Assembly (NCBI GenBank): GCA_030522415.1 | Contig: CM060104.1 | Span: 22,127,325-22,191,324 of the forward strand | DNA from: Channallabes apus | Lineage: Eukaryota > Chordata > Actinopteri > Siluriformes > Clariidae | DNA: 64,000 bases | Direction: 5' to 3' | Shown here: positions 23,693 to 33,000 of the stretch, piece after piece | Layout of the letters: every line of letters starts with the position of its first letter | How positions within the stretch are numbered: position 1 is the first letter of the stretch | Translations under genes and position numbers: made by a program | The notes under the pieces: model-generated | Database searches by the model: none | Seen by the model: the letters and a program-made list of their open reading frames with translations, nothing else | Told to the model about the DNA's origin: nothing

Positions 23693-25045
23693 TCTGTTTA
23701 GTGTCAGCTCTTTTGTTTATTCCTTCTGCTATCTAATGTATTTCACCAGTGAGTCTTTTTAGAAGACACTTTTACTCAATGTTTATAGGACATACAGTAT
23801 GGATTTTGGCCTAAGTAAAAGTTTTTAAAGGACTTTTTCAGGACATATAGGCACAAATAAAAGACAACTGTTCTGTGACAATTGTGTACAAAGCATAAAA
23901 CTTAATAGAGGTTGAAAACAACGTATATTGAGCAGCAAGTTATTCTGAGAGCAGCGTCTTTTTATGTTCTCGGTTGGTGAATTAGTGGAAAACCACTTTA
24001 ATGGCATGTTGATCACTATTTAAGAGGTCTATGCTTGGACTGTATTCTACCTCATTTATATGTCACTTTGGTTAAAAGCTTCTGCCAATTGAATCAATGT
24101 AAATGCAAATGAATCCAACATGCAGGCAATACCTCCCACTGAGTGCACTCCATTGAGTGTCTATTCAGTCCTGACACATCAGCTGACAGCTGCATGGCTT
24201 TCACTGGTACAACACATTCATATTATTTAACTACTGAGATGCCAATCACTGCTCAGAGATAGCTGTAGACTTTTATGGGTTCATTGGTCAAGGCTGTGTT
24301 CTCTCTTCCACACCAGCAGCAATCTGGCCAAATGCAGTCATTCCCAGAAATCATTCTAACCTACATATTGTAGCTGTCAAATGTCTAATATATGTCAAAT
24401 GCATGGAAAGTCCAACTGAGCTCGCTCGCCTTTGTTTAGATAGCAGCACTGCAGCACAGTGGCCACATCCCAAACCACACACACTACTACTGTACTAGGC
24501 ACATCTGGAACTGATGAAAATGTGAAGATAATTTTTTCTTGGTGAGTGCTGGGGTGGAGATCATTCTTTTGGAACAGACCGGAACAATTAGATTAGCAGA
24601 TAATCTTTAGGGAGAGCAGGTAAAGCTGAATAGTACTTGATGACACACATCAAGAATGCATGCACACACTGTACTGTATTTAAGGGTGTTTAATGTTAGT
24701 GAAGCTGAAGGCAGGGCACTGTCAATTGGAATGCGTGTGATGGGTTTGGCATTGGTTATAGATGAGAGTCCTTTGTTTATGAGGTACAGGAGCATGCTGA
24801 GGTTACAATGAGGCTCTGTCTCAAACCATCCTACTAATTATACTAATACAGTACGTCATAGCATGTTTATTGTTCTTATTTAGTACGACCTCGCGCACTA
24901 TGTAGGGGGATATAGAGTGGAGTGAGGTTTGGGACACAGCCCTGTGGAAGCACGCCTACCTCAACTGCTCGCCTGTGACAAGGACTTCAGCCATGCGCTC
25001 CAGCTCGGCAGCCTTGTTCTGCATGGTGCTCCCCATCGAGTCCAT
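8689..25045 (-). CDS. deptor: DEPTOR, DEP domain-containing mTOR-interacting protein (5' four coding exons; partial)
   Basis: DEPTOR binds mTOR through its C-terminal half and inhibits mTORC1 and mTORC2; its tandem N-terminal DEP domains bind phosphatidic acid and modulate this. Coding exons on the minus strand are 25045-24960, 16998-16820, 14513-14390 and 8867-8689. They join in phase (86, 179, 124 and 179 nt) with GT-AG borders. The 189 residues carry ELERMAEVLVTGEQLR, then DEP1 with FVAKELIDWLMEHKEASD, then CDEHKEFKDLKLFYRFRKDD, then DEP2 with LVASEFIDWLLQEGE. All match vertebrate DEPTOR closely. The N-terminus before LERM is about 14 residues, shorter than I recall for mammals. The remaining exons (rest of DEP2, linker with the degron, PDZ) were not found; they may lie beyond base 1. 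Introns hold several transposons. Confidence 0.93.
10822..12421 (-). mobile_element. Tc1-like DNA transposon with long terminal inverted repeats
   Basis: Ends read CAGTGGCTTGCAAAAGTATT at left and its near complement at right, flanked by TA at 10820-10821 and 12422-12423. The terminal inverted repeats are roughly 190-200 bp and highly similar. The 1600-bp length is right for a full Tc1 element. It sits in DEPTOR intron 3 and was inserted directly beside a mariner-like remnant. Its transposase, on the minus strand, is broken, so it is non-autonomous. Confidence 0.95.
11049..12052 (-). pseudogene. Tc1-like transposase, frameshifted
   Basis: The N-terminal part (12052-11621) carries the paired helix-turn-helix DNA-binding region, with KKISKPLNIPRSTVQAIIQK and RRALIRNAAKRP. 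The C-terminal part (11624-11049) carries the catalytic core with GGGSIMLWGCFSSA, FQQDNDPKHKA and SPDLNPIENLW, ending VIAAKGGSTNY. The first catalytic Asp (in WSDETK) is readable only in a third frame near 11640. There are therefore at least two shifts around 11550-11680. Full Tc1 transposases are about 340 residues. Confidence 0.93.
12424..12850 (+). pseudogene. Mariner-family transposase remnant
   Basis: From about 12457 the translation reads YGDETLNHSETFEG, then LRSGSKPTAVERLILES, then ITCGQLAEETHLSVGTVHAI. This is the helix-turn-helix region typical of mariner transposases. After a deletion it resumes with HPLYSPDLVPSLFRMFG, the end of the catalytic core, and GGQYFGREV. Most of the catalytic domain is gone. 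The adjoining Tc1 element begins exactly where N-terminal sequence would be expected, so that part was lost or displaced. Confidence 0.7.
12851..14385. other. DEPTOR intron 3, non-coding
   Basis: No gene seen. There is a short Tc1-like end motif (CAGTGCCGGTCCAAAGTTTGG) near 13755 and A-runs near 14050-14075. The rest is unremarkable AT-rich intron. Confidence 0.5.
14390..14513 (-). CDS. deptor: DEPTOR coding exon 3
   Basis: TCTGTTGCAG acceptor and AAAA/GTAAAC donor. It encodes VCDEHKEFKDLKLFYRFRKD through FMRGQRIYEK, the end of DEP1 and the linker into DEP2. The 124-nt length keeps the frame between exons 2 and 4. Confidence 0.93.
14633..15387 (+). mobile_element. Deleted Tc1-like element with diverged terminal repeats
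   Basis: Left and right flanks (about 14633-14800 and 15180-15387) are diverged inverted copies. Both hold GTGAGTACA-type motifs, an outer AGACTATAGAAATGAAA-like block and an inner CAACAAAA block. Between them, plus-strand sequence from about 14890 encodes the end of a transposase: SPDLNPTEHL, a stop, GILKRNVVKCHVSNIQQLGD, then KAMLDNNGAHTKY. The N-terminal domain and most of the core are missing. Confidence 0.8.
15537..16764 (+). mobile_element. hAT-superfamily transposon, internally decayed
   Basis: Terminal sequences TAGGGATGTAACGA (left) and TAGGGGTGTAACGA (right, inverted) are flanked by a perfect 8-bp duplication GTGCTGAC at 15529-15536 and 16765-16772. The 8-bp duplication and these ends are diagnostic of hAT. 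The ends are rich in ATCG palindromic motifs. It lies in DEPTOR intron 2. Confidence 0.95.
15739..16362 (+). pseudogene. hAT (ZBED1-like) transposase remnant
   Basis: The frame opens with an N-terminal piece ending SIVWQHFGFPV, the start of a BED finger whose zinc ligands are deleted. VAITTDGLTSRACQSHNHV follows, the catalytic-region signature of hAT transposases, and then a frameshift. The second open piece (16096-16362) holds RLLGRVRKVVAFFHRSATA, VATRWNSSMDMLERYL and ends early. A working transposase is about 600-700 residues, so this is an internally deleted, shifted copy. Confidence 0.85.
16820..16998 (-). CDS. deptor: DEPTOR coding exon 2 (first DEP domain)
   Basis: TTTTCCAG acceptor and CATG/GTAGGT donor. 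It encodes LRLHEGKVIKDRRHHLRTYP, then NCFVAKELIDWLMEHKEASD, then MQKLLDQSIIHH: DEP1 up to its last third. Near-identity to mammalian DEPTOR makes the call firm. Confidence 0.95.
17040..18190. other. DEPTOR intron 1, left part; nothing recognised
   Basis: AT-rich sequence with short direct repeats of TTTACATT near 18020-18040. No exon or intact element seen. Confidence 0.5.
18195..18410 (+). repeat. Dispersed teleost repeat fragment (SINE or LINE-tail type)
   Basis: Contains GGGCACCCTTTGTGCTGGTCT, GGAAGGGCATCTGG and AAAACCTGTGCCAA in the order seen in a very common fish repeat. It is diverged and lacks clear ends. A fragment of the same family in inverse orientation appears at about 19227-19285. 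Confidence 0.55.
19227..19285 (-). repeat. Short fragment of the same dispersed teleost repeat
   Basis: Read on the minus strand it contains GTGACCCC followed by GACAGGAGCAGCCGAAAGAA, the hallmark tail of that family. Only about 60 bases remain. Confidence 0.5.
20160..20445 (-). mobile_element. Internally deleted Tc1-like remnant
   Basis: Minus-strand translation gives YGGSVMVWGCF, the mid-core motif of Tc1 transposases. Downstream in the same orientation is sequence for the PDLNPIETLW region (plus strand CAATGGGGTTAAGCTCTGG). Between them most of the core is deleted. No terminal repeats are recognised. Confidence 0.7.
20446..20640 (-). repeat. Copy of the tRNA-headed composite SINE, tail part, inverted
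   Basis: Holds the inverted block GGGCACAAGGCAGGGTACATC and the reverse of the conserved core around TGTCTTTGAACTGTGGGAG. Both also occur in the fuller copy at 41291-41630. The tRNA-like head is missing. Confidence 0.65.
20641..22420. other. DEPTOR intron 1, middle; no gene seen
   Basis: A weak MITE-like end (TTGGATTTTTACAGTGCAT) lies near 21345 and a short remnant resembling the SINE head, inverted, at about 22080-22125. Otherwise no recognised feature. Confidence 0.45.
22425..22505 (+). repeat. Diverged fragment of the composite SINE
   Basis: CTAAATTGTTCCTGAGTGTG followed by GAACTGGCGTCCTATTCAGG resembles the core and tail of the repeat at 41291-41630. Strongly diverged. Confidence 0.45.
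23083..23475. mobile_element. Non-autonomous hAT-like element (MITE)
   Basis: The 393-bp unit begins CAGTGGTGGGCAAAGTACAC and ends GGTACCTTCCATCTCTG. A near-perfect 8-bp duplication flanks it (CACTATGG at 23075-23082, CACTATGC at 23476-23483). It is filled with AAGTA/TACTT repeats and encodes nothing. The form matches common fish hAT MITEs. Confidence 0.75.
23615..23692. repeat. (GT)n microsatellite running into (GA)n
   Basis: About 31 GT units are followed by a short GA run. It accounts for an open frame of alternating Cys-Val in this place. Confidence 0.98.
23794..24566 (+). repeat. Left arm of a large inverted repeat flanking the DEPTOR 5' end
   Basis: This arm is a reverse-complement copy of about 27417-28138. 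It starts near the ATACAGTATGG block and runs past GTACTAGGCACATCTGG into diverging sequence. It includes CAGCTGACAGCTGCATGGCT and CACTGCTCAGAGATAGCTGT. A diverged SINE core near 24050-24110 lies inside. Similarity looks high in the middle, lower and gapped outward. It lies in DEPTOR intron 1. Confidence 0.85.
24812..24945. repeat. Small non-autonomous repeat with inverted ends
   Basis: Begins around CTGTCTCAAACCATCCTACT and ends around GAGGTTTGGGACACAG, roughly inverted, with TAGTACGACC and GCGCACTATGTA in between. This is the form of a common fish MITE. It lies immediately downstream (minus strand) of DEPTOR exon 1. Confidence 0.5.
24960..25045 (-). CDS. deptor: DEPTOR first coding exon
   Basis: The ATG at 25045-25043 opens MDSMGSTMQNKAAELERMAE and the exon ends CAGTTGAG/GTAGGC. 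LERMAEVLVTGEQLR is the conserved DEPTOR N-terminus, so the frame is certain. The exact start is less sure. An acceptor-like TTTTTGACTCAG lies just before the ATG, so a 5' untranslated exon probably splices in from about 25.4-25.8 kb. ATGs at codons 4 and 8 could also serve. Confidence 0.9.
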
Positions 25046-25399
25046 CTCTGAGTCAAAAATAAAGCGCACTAATGGTAAACATCATACAAGACAACGAGAA
25101 TTCACTTAGGACAGGCTTGTCATACAGTATGTGGGTTAAATTGTTGTTAGATTTTTTTTTTTGTAAAACTACAGAATGTTTTTCAATCAACCACATCTAG
25201 TCAGAATGAGGACACTAAATGATTATAATTTATTCATTTTCTAATGTCAGGTGGTAACACAGGAATAACACATGCCTGCCTGCTTTAACTAATAACTGAT
25301 CAACTGCAAATGATTGAAAAAGATCACCTTGTTGATTTGGACGATGAAAGTATTCCCAACAAATGCCGAATGATGTGATCAAAGTCACCGCAGAGTTTT

Positions 25400-25760
25400 T
25401 CCGTCCATAATTGGAGGCTGAGTCATTCCGACCCTGTTTAAATCCAACTGACAGGCGTAAACTTGCGCCTTTTGTATCCCATCAAGGCAAAGCGCTGCTG
25501 CTCGCACAAAGACACTTCTGTACAAGAGGCAAAATGCATACGGGTTTGGCTTCGGAATTTTATCCAAAGGCTGTAAATGAATTAAAGATCACGTGTCAAG
25601 CGAGATCGTGGAGTGGTCCAGGGTGTCAGTGAGCAGCCACTCGGACCAGATGACTGCTGAATGAGTGTTTACTATCCCGACCCGCACTAACAGTAACAGT
25701 AACAGCGAGCAGCAGGGCGAGTCACAGGGGGAGTGCACCGACAGGGCGGGGCTTACAACA
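25400..25760 (-). promoter_or_regulatory. deptor: Probable DEPTOR promoter / 5' untranslated region
   Basis: A locally GC- and CpG-richer stretch, with a GC box (GGGCGGGGC on the plus strand, 25744-25752). It precedes an open stretch upstream of the first coding exon. A short AACAGT repeat and an (AC)n tract at 25757-25780 flank it. The transcription start is not determinable by eye. Confidence 0.5.
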
Positions 25761-25979
25761 CACACACACACACACACACTATTCTCAGCGTCTTTAATAC
25801 AAAATCTGGGGAGGGGGGGGCAATCATTTAGACGAGAAAAAATAAGTTACAATAGTGCCGATGTTTCGAAAAACAAACATCTATTTTTATTGCACTATTT
25901 GACAAACAAATGTTTTCACTCTATTTAATCAATTCAAATAAATTATATTCTATATATAATAAATTATATTTATATAATA

Positions 25980-26300
25980 AAAAGCTTGCTTTTCAAGCTG
26001 AAAAACTCTCTGGCTCTGGCTAAATCTCAAACACCTTCCTGCTTCCTACATAAGTGCACTCACTCCCGGTTTGAAACCACCCTCGTGCGCTATATTTCGC
26101 GCACTTCTAGTGTAACATATAAGCATTTGGGATCCAGCTTTCTCTGTGCAAGCGAGCCTGATTCTCTAGCGACATCTACTGGAAAACCTCGGCGTGGCAC
26201 GCTTACAACATCTAATAGGCGTGGAAAAATGTCACGGCCAATACAGCGGTGCCAGATCTGTGTTTATCCCTCAGAAATGGTCTAGATTTGTTTGAGGGTC
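25980..26300. other. Intergenic, DEPTOR-DSCC1; no clear feature
   Basis: A diverged fragment resembling the GCGCACT-containing MITE at 24812 may lie at about 26005-26120. Nothing else recognised. Confidence 0.4.
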
Positions 26301-26317
26301 TACTATATTAACAATAC

Positions 26318-26565
26318 TGGTGGACAGTGGCTTAGTGGTAAGCACTGACACCCTGCACCTCAAGGGTCTCTGTGCCTGTAGTTTGCATGCTAGGTGTGTT
26401 TCCTCCAGGTTCTCCGGTTTCCTCCCACAGTCCAAAGACATTTAGGCTAACTGGTGTTCCCAAATTGCCTGTAGTGTGTGTGTGTGTGTGTGTGTGTGTG
26501 TCCTGCAATGAACAGGCACCGTCTCCAAGGTGTACCCCTCCTCACCCCGGTGAACTTGCCTATTA
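26318..26565 (+). repeat. tRNA-headed composite SINE, diverged copy
   Basis: The head CTTAGTGGTAAGCACTGACA corresponds to the A-box region. The core has TCCTCCCACAGTCCAAAGAC and an expanded (GT)n at 26476-26499. The copy matches the fuller one at 41291-41630 in order but lacks the GAATGAAT tail. Confidence 0.75.
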
Positions 26566-26569
26566 ATTA

Positions 26570-27416
26570 TTTATACTTCTCATCTTTCTTTCTATATTAT
26601 ACATCAGTGCTGTTTAGTGCCAACAGTGCAAGCTGTAATTGAATTTGTGTTTTTGTTTTCTTCCCAGTTACACCTGATTAAAAAGGACTTGTGTTAAGCA
26701 CTGCACATATCTTAACCTAGTAATAAATAAGTACTCAACAAACAGCAATTTGTGTATTTAATACCTTTGAAGGAGCATAAAACATGACAAGTTGCATTTT
26801 TATTTGTTATTAACTTTAAAAAAAAAAAAACATATACTGATGGTGTGGATAAGAGGATCACAGGATGTGATACATGTGGGATACATGATACATAGTTATA
26901 CATGCCAATCACGTGTATCCTACATTTCACAACATTAAAGATGTGTTCAGCTTTAATGTTCATATTTTTACTTTTCTTTTCCCCCTTTAAGATTTTTATG
27001 TATTTATGATAAGTCTTTAAGGTTGTGGTCTACTACAGACTGCAGACAATACATGTTCAGCTGTTGTTTTGAAATGTGCATTACATGCCATTAAAATGAT
27101 TGTACATATATATTTTAAAATACATTTTAAGATAACATTTTACCTTTATATGCTTTTGCTTTTGATGTGGGGAAAATGGTGTCGTTCCTCTATTTATCCT
27201 CCTATTATCTATAATCCTAGAGGCAGTGTGTTTTAAACTGGTCACTCATCAGCAGGCAGCATCAGAAGTTTGCTTATAATTTGTAACAGAATCTAAAAAT
27301 AGATATACTATTGAATCAGGATATTCATAGAATTGTGATGCTTATTGAAGCACAATGCAAATAAAATTGGCACCTAGGTATCCTATCCTAATAATATCGT
27401 ATGGGGTCATGAGAAT
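26570..27416. other. Intergenic, nothing recognised
   Basis: AT-rich sequence inside the loop of the large inverted repeat. An A-run lies near 26820; no coding or repeat signal seen. Confidence 0.5.
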
Positions 27417-28138
27417 CATATCTTCACCTCAGCGCTCTCTAAAGAGAAATTAATATTCAAACATTTTCATCAGATCCATATGTGCCTAGTACAGTAGTGT
27501 GTGTGTGGTTTGGGATGTGGCCATTGTTCTGCTATCTAAATAAAGGCGAGCAAGCTCAGTTGGACATTCAATGCATTTGAACATGGACTATGTTTGACAG
27601 CTGTGTGGACTATATTAGAAATTGAACAGCTACAGTAAGTAGGTTAGAATGATTTCTGGGAATGACTGCACAGACTACAGCTATCTCTGAGCAGTGATTG
27701 GCATCTCAGTAGTTAAATAATATGAATGTGTTGTACCAGTGAAAGCTATGCAGCTGTCAGCTGATGTGTCAGGATTGAATAGACACTCAATGGAGTGCAT
27801 TTGGGAGGTATTGCCTGCATGGTGGATTAATTTGCATTTACATTTATTCAATTGGCAGAAGCTTTTAACCAAAGTGACATATAAATGAGATAGAATACAG
27901 ACCAAGCATAGACCTTTTAAATAGTGATTAACATGCCATTAGAGTGTTTTTTCCAGCAATTCACCAACCGAGAACATGAAACGACGCTGTTCTCAGAATA
28001 ATTGCTCAGGGTCTACTTTGCTCTTGCAAAGCTTTATTAAGCTTTATGTTTTGTACACAATTATAACAGTTGTCTTTTATTTTAGCCTATATGTCCTGAA
28101 AAGCCCTTTTAAAGCTTTTGGTTAGGCCAATACAGTAT
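27417..28138 (-). repeat. Right arm of the large inverted repeat
   Basis: Reverse-complement partner of about 23794-24566. Shared blocks include GTGCCTAGTACAGTAGTGTG, CAGCTGTCAGCTGATGTGTC and, at the outer end, GGCCAATACAGTATA. The arms enclose about 2.9 kb with DEPTOR's first coding exon and likely promoter. Another dispersed repeat begins immediately outside. Confidence 0.85.
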
Positions 28139-28440
28139 ATAATTCAATTCAGTTTTATTTGTATAGCGCTTTTAACAATTGACATTGTCTCAAAACAGAT
28201 TTACACAATCAAAAGAATTATTTAAGTTTGTATGGAATGTGAATGTGTATGAATCAAAATGTTCAGATAGTCCCTGGTGAGCAAGCCCGAGGGTGACAGT
28301 GGCAAGGAAAAACTCCCTGAGATGGTAATAGGAAGAAACCTTGAGAGGAACCAGACTCAACAGGGAACCCTTCCTCATCTGGGTGAAACAGACAGCAGGA
28401 AATTATCTGCATTTATACAGTGTTAAGTGTTAGGTTCAGC
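28139..28440 (+). repeat. Dispersed teleost repeat (ATTCAATTCAG type)
   Basis: The block starts ATTCAATTCAGTTTTATTTG and includes AAGGAAAAACTCCCTGAGAT and AAACCTTGAGAGGAACCAGA, a combination found very widely in fish genomes. It is non-coding. The exact class is not assignable from sequence alone. Related sequence may run to about 28760. Confidence 0.7.
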
Positions 28441-28768
28441 TATAATAGTTGATGTTAATTGATGTTATAATAGTTGATGTAAAATGGAGTCCAGTAGTTA
28501 TTGGAGACTCAGATAGACTTGTAGAAAGTTCCAGTCCTGAACTATCGAATTGTCAAGTCCTCAGAGAAACAGCTGACAACACCAGTCGAGGCCAGAACCA
28601 TCTTCTAAGTAGATAGAATCATCCCCAGACACCAGACGCATCCCAAAGAGACACACGGGGCATCCATGCGACGAGACCTCCAACCAGAAACGGGGCACCA
28701 GGATGGATCAGACAGGTCCGGAGGGCAGAGGGAGTCTGGATCACTGGCAGCTCAGGAACGACATGTGT

Positions 28769-28860
28769 AGCTCGACAGAGAGAGAGAGAAAGAGTGAAAG
28801 GGGGAGACAGGGGGAGAGAGGAAAGAGAAAGAGGGGGAGAAAGAGAAGAGGAGGAGAGAT
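28769..28860. repeat. Purine-rich (GA)n-like tract
   Basis: AGAG, GGGGAG and GAAAGAG repeats run about 90 bases on the plus strand. It explains an Arg/Glu/Lys-rich chance frame. Confidence 0.9.
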
Positions 28861-28964
28861 TGCAATTAGGTATGGTCACAGTCACAATGTATAATGTGAA
28901 TGTATATTTACTGTAGAGTGCAAGCAGGTACATAAGGTATTATTATGAATATATAAGGTATTCA

Positions 28965-29435
28965 CTCGCCTATCCCCGCATACATATGAACTTGAGAAAT
29001 GATGTTGGTCCACAATTTGCAGCTATTACTGGTTCAACTCTTCTGGGAAGACTTTCCACAAGGTTCAGGAGTTTGTTTATGGGAATTTTTGATCATTCTT
29101 CCAAAAGCGCATTTGTGAGGTCAGGCACTGATGTTGGACGAGATGGTCTGGCTTACATTCTCCCTTTCTAATTCATCCCAAAAGTGTTCTATTGGGTTGA
29201 GGTCAGGACTCAAGTTGAGGCCAGTCAAGGTCTTCCACACCATTCATGTCTTTATGGACCTTGCTTTGTGCAATGGTGCACAGTCACGTTGGAACATTAA
29301 AGGGGCCATCCGCAAACTGTTTGCACAAAGCTTGGAGCATGAAATTGTCCAAAATGTCTTGGTATGCTGAAGCATTAAGAGTTTCCTTCACTGGAAGTAA
29401 GGGGCCGAGCCCAACACCAGTTCCAACATGACTGT
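28965..29435 (-). mobile_element. Tc1-like element, C-terminal half, decayed
   Basis: Read on the minus strand this gives diverged but ordered transposase pieces with stops between: LGPLLPVKETLNASAYQDIL, a diverged QxDCAPxH region, VEDLDWPQLES, a shifted PQPNRTLLG, then PDHLVQHQCLTSQMRFWKND. It is the second half of the DDE core of a Tc1 family. No terminal repeats are recognised beyond short TATGAACTTGAGAAAT-type sequence at the left edge. Confidence 0.75.
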
Positions 29436-29649
29436 GCAAATGAGAAAAAATACATCTTAAACATAAAACAACATAACTCTTTCTTGTGTGTGTGGTACAG
29501 GAATGGTTCAGGGAAAGATTTCAAATATTGCTTTGAGGTTTTACTATTTTAAATATATATTTGACTTATATTTTACTTCAAGGAATCACATGACCAGTTC
29601 CATTTATAAATAGGATAAATACGTGAAAGAAAAAAACGCTGAGTGGCAA

Positions 29650-30085
29650 ATTTTTTTTTTACTCCAAATACAATTCACACAGCACGGCGGTTGCCGTTAC
29701 AAGATGCCAATCACGTAATTTTGACGCACTTCGCGCATGTTGCCATCAATGAATCCCCGGTAACACTTCCGGTTCTGTTTTTCACAAATGGTGAACGTTT
29801 ACATGTCTGCAGTATGTTTGTTTTGTACCTTTACAGTCGCAAAAAGCTTCTTATTTCTTGTGTATACATTGACAGCGTGAGTGCAGCACATCTTTAAGTT
29901 TTGGGGTTGCATGAAATTCTTTAGAATAGATCTGGCAACCCTGGAGAAACGTGTCTTCCGCCGGAATATTGCGGGAAAATTGAGCTGAAGAACGTTAGCG
30001 TTAGCTTTAGCCTTAATCGCGATTGTTGTTGCAGTTCCTGGATTGACCCAGTCAGTAATAAAGCGTTAGGAGAGGAGGAGACGCT
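29650..30085 (+). promoter_or_regulatory. dscc1: DSCC1 promoter and 5' untranslated region
   Basis: CpG-richer stretch directly upstream of the DSCC1 start. It contains GCGGGAAA at 29971-29978, an exact inverse match to the E2F consensus TTTSSCGC. That is typical of S-phase replication genes. It also has TTCCGCC, CTTCCGG and GATTGACC motifs; no TATA box was seen. DSCC1 works at replication forks, so E2F control is plausible inference. Confidence 0.55.
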
Positions 30086-33000
30086 ATGCGGACATTAGAG
30101 GAGGTTCAGGCGACGCTACAGATCGCGAAGCTGAAGGAAGAGGATCTGCTCTCTGTAACACACTGTCTGTCATTCAGCGACAATGTGTCCTCTGGAGACT
30201 ACTGCCTCATGGAGCTGGACGATACACTTTGTAAACACATTGAAGCAGGAAAAAGGTGAATCCGGTTTTCTTGGTATAAAACGTCAACAGTTACTCCACT
30301 GTAGTTACACTTTACAAAACTAGCAGGAGGAAGCACTGAAACACCATAGCATATTATTATTATTATTATTATTATTATTCCACACTACAGCATGTTATGC
30401 GACGAAGCATAACTCTACAAACATATTTAACACTATATCTCATGCATTGGTACTTTTATACTGTGAAAAAGCTTAATGTGCTCGATTTAAGTCACAAATG
30501 GCAGCAAAAATGAGCGTATCACGTGACCAAAACATCTCAGGTTTATGATGAAAACCTGACTTCCTTTACAAGAAAAAAAATGTATGTTCTATGTCATAAA
30601 ATTGACATCCACAGTCACTGCTGTACAGGCATGAACATGTTACAGTACTTCAGTTCATTTGTAACTCGAGCAAAAATGGATGCTCTGCTTGTGATTTGCA
30701 CGATAGAAGAGCAGTGTACAGTGATTCTGGGGTGTTTTTTGTGGTCTGAGGGTGTACCTGATGATGAAGCAACTCACAGAAGAGCATAAACAGAAGCATT
30801 TGTATGTCTGTGAACAAAATTTGCACCGATAGAGAGAATCAATACTGGTGACGTGACATGGATTCATTTCTACCAGCCTGAGAGTAAACAGCATGGAGTA
30901 GGCAAAAAAAAAAGTTTAAGAGTAAAAAAAAAAAACAGCTGGAAATTTGATGCGTACAGATTTCTGCGATTCTCAAGGACCAGTATTGGAACATTATCAG
31001 GAAAAGATTAAACATCCAACCTTACACTCCTTACACTGAGATGCTTATTGAAGAGCTGAAGCCTAAACTTCAGGTTTAGGACACACTACAAAATTTTAGC
31101 TTTCAGGTGATAACGCACCCCCCCCCCCCCCTCAAAAAGCAAGGAGAATATTTTAGGGGGAAATTACATTAAAAGTTAATTAAAATAAAATCTACAGCCA
31201 AAGGGCAGATAATTTTTCACTCACCCTCATAATATTCTGGCTATTTATTCGAGTCAGGAAACTTATTACATGTGTACACAGTGAAGTATTTCAATGCCAT
31301 CTGCATCCGCTGAACAGAGAAGCACAAGTTGCTGTATAATATGATTTACTAGGGCGGGTGCAGAAGTAGTTGTTTTCAAAACTTCTTACAGTCATGCACA
31401 AAAAATATGAAGGACACTTTGGATGAAAATAGATAAGTAGAAGTTAATTAGGGATGGGAATTACCAGGGATCAAGGGATTCAAGTCTGTATTAAAAAAAA
31501 AAAAACACAGCAATAAGCAACAAGGTACTCATTGGATCATGTTATAACCGTATTGAATGCATTCAGTTTGAGTGACTACACTAAGAAAGAAAAAAAAAGT
31601 TCACCGACCCAACTTCACTGATTAAAGTCGTGCTAAAGCCCATCTTCTATTGCAAACCAATAATATATGGTACTGACTGCTGATTTATTTTTCATCTTCA
31701 TCGTCAGTCTCACAATCAGAGGTGACAAAGATGAGCATGCAGTTCTGTGCAGTGAAGAAAAGACCTATGACTTGAAAATGGCGGACACGTCCAATTTGCT
31801 GCTGTTTGTACCAGAATGTAGGACACCAGAGCAGCTCTCTGACACCACATCAGAGTCTAAACTAATCCATGCCCAGGTAAGCCCTTATAGCCCCGTCTCC
31901 ACATACAGACAGTAAACTCAGTATGAGACCTGAAACCATTGAGCAGTGATGTGACATGGTGGCACTGGGTAGTGTTGCCGTCCAATGCTCGTATTCTGCC
32001 TCAGAAGAAAAAGGTTTAAGAAATGAGCATACATGCAAAATGTACATTTTTCTTCCCTTCTGTTGCCAGATCTGGGGTTACGCTAACAGTTACTGGGAGC
32101 TGAGACGCCAACGACCAAAGTTAAAGAAACTTAAGAAGCTGCTTATGGAGAACCCATATGACGGCCCACCGATCGGTGCGCAGGAAGAGTCTCCAGAGCT
32201 CATCAAGGTACTGGACCTGAGCCCATGACCGCTTCAGGCACAGATCTGAATAACTTCAGTGTTTCCATTTAGATGTAGTAAAGTAGACAGCCTTGAATGG
32301 TATATTTATTTTCTCTAGTACACTATGGAGGACCTTTTGGAGAGAATCCAAGGAAGCCAAGAGGAAATCGAAGATTACCTTCAAGGAATTCACGCTTGTA
32401 AAATTGAGGGTAAGTATTGCTTGATCAGTATGGCAGAGGATGCAGAAGCTACAAAGAGTGTTTAGGAAACCACTGTGATGCGTGTTATAGGCTAAAACAT
32501 TTTTTGAGTTTTCCCATTGGTTCCAGTGTTTCTTTTTATACTCAGCAAACTCAAACTTAAATCAACAGTTCTCAATTCTACAGTTTTACTGCAACACATG
32601 TTTTGCCAGGTGATTCAGACATCATTAACCATTAAAACTCAAGATGAACAGATCTGTACCAGAAACACAGAATTAGTCAATGACTAATAATAATAATAAT
32701 AATAAAATGAAATACGAAAGTCCTGCTGGTGTGTGTCAATTGGAGAGGCTTTAGACATCAAGCTGTGCATTTGGGTGTTTAGATATGTCAGAAAGAGTTA
32801 TCATTATTTTCAAAACATCCGTTTTACCACTGCCAGAATATGGAAAAGGTAAAAATGTCATCTGTATCTGTGATTTTTATTTGCCTGTTTGACACATTCC
32901 TTAATTTTTTTTGCTCAATCATGTTTGCATAGTTGGTTAAAATGAAATAAAATTCAGTTCATCATATTGCCAAGGTTGTGCTGAAAAAAAGGATTTGTAT

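Noticed and set aside
23480..23701. Frame with a long Cys-Val repeat
   Set aside because: It translates the (GT)n microsatellite.
28703..28933. Arg/Glu/Lys-rich and Ser/Leu/Pro-rich frames on opposite strands
   Set aside because: Both come from the purine-rich (GA)n-like tract.
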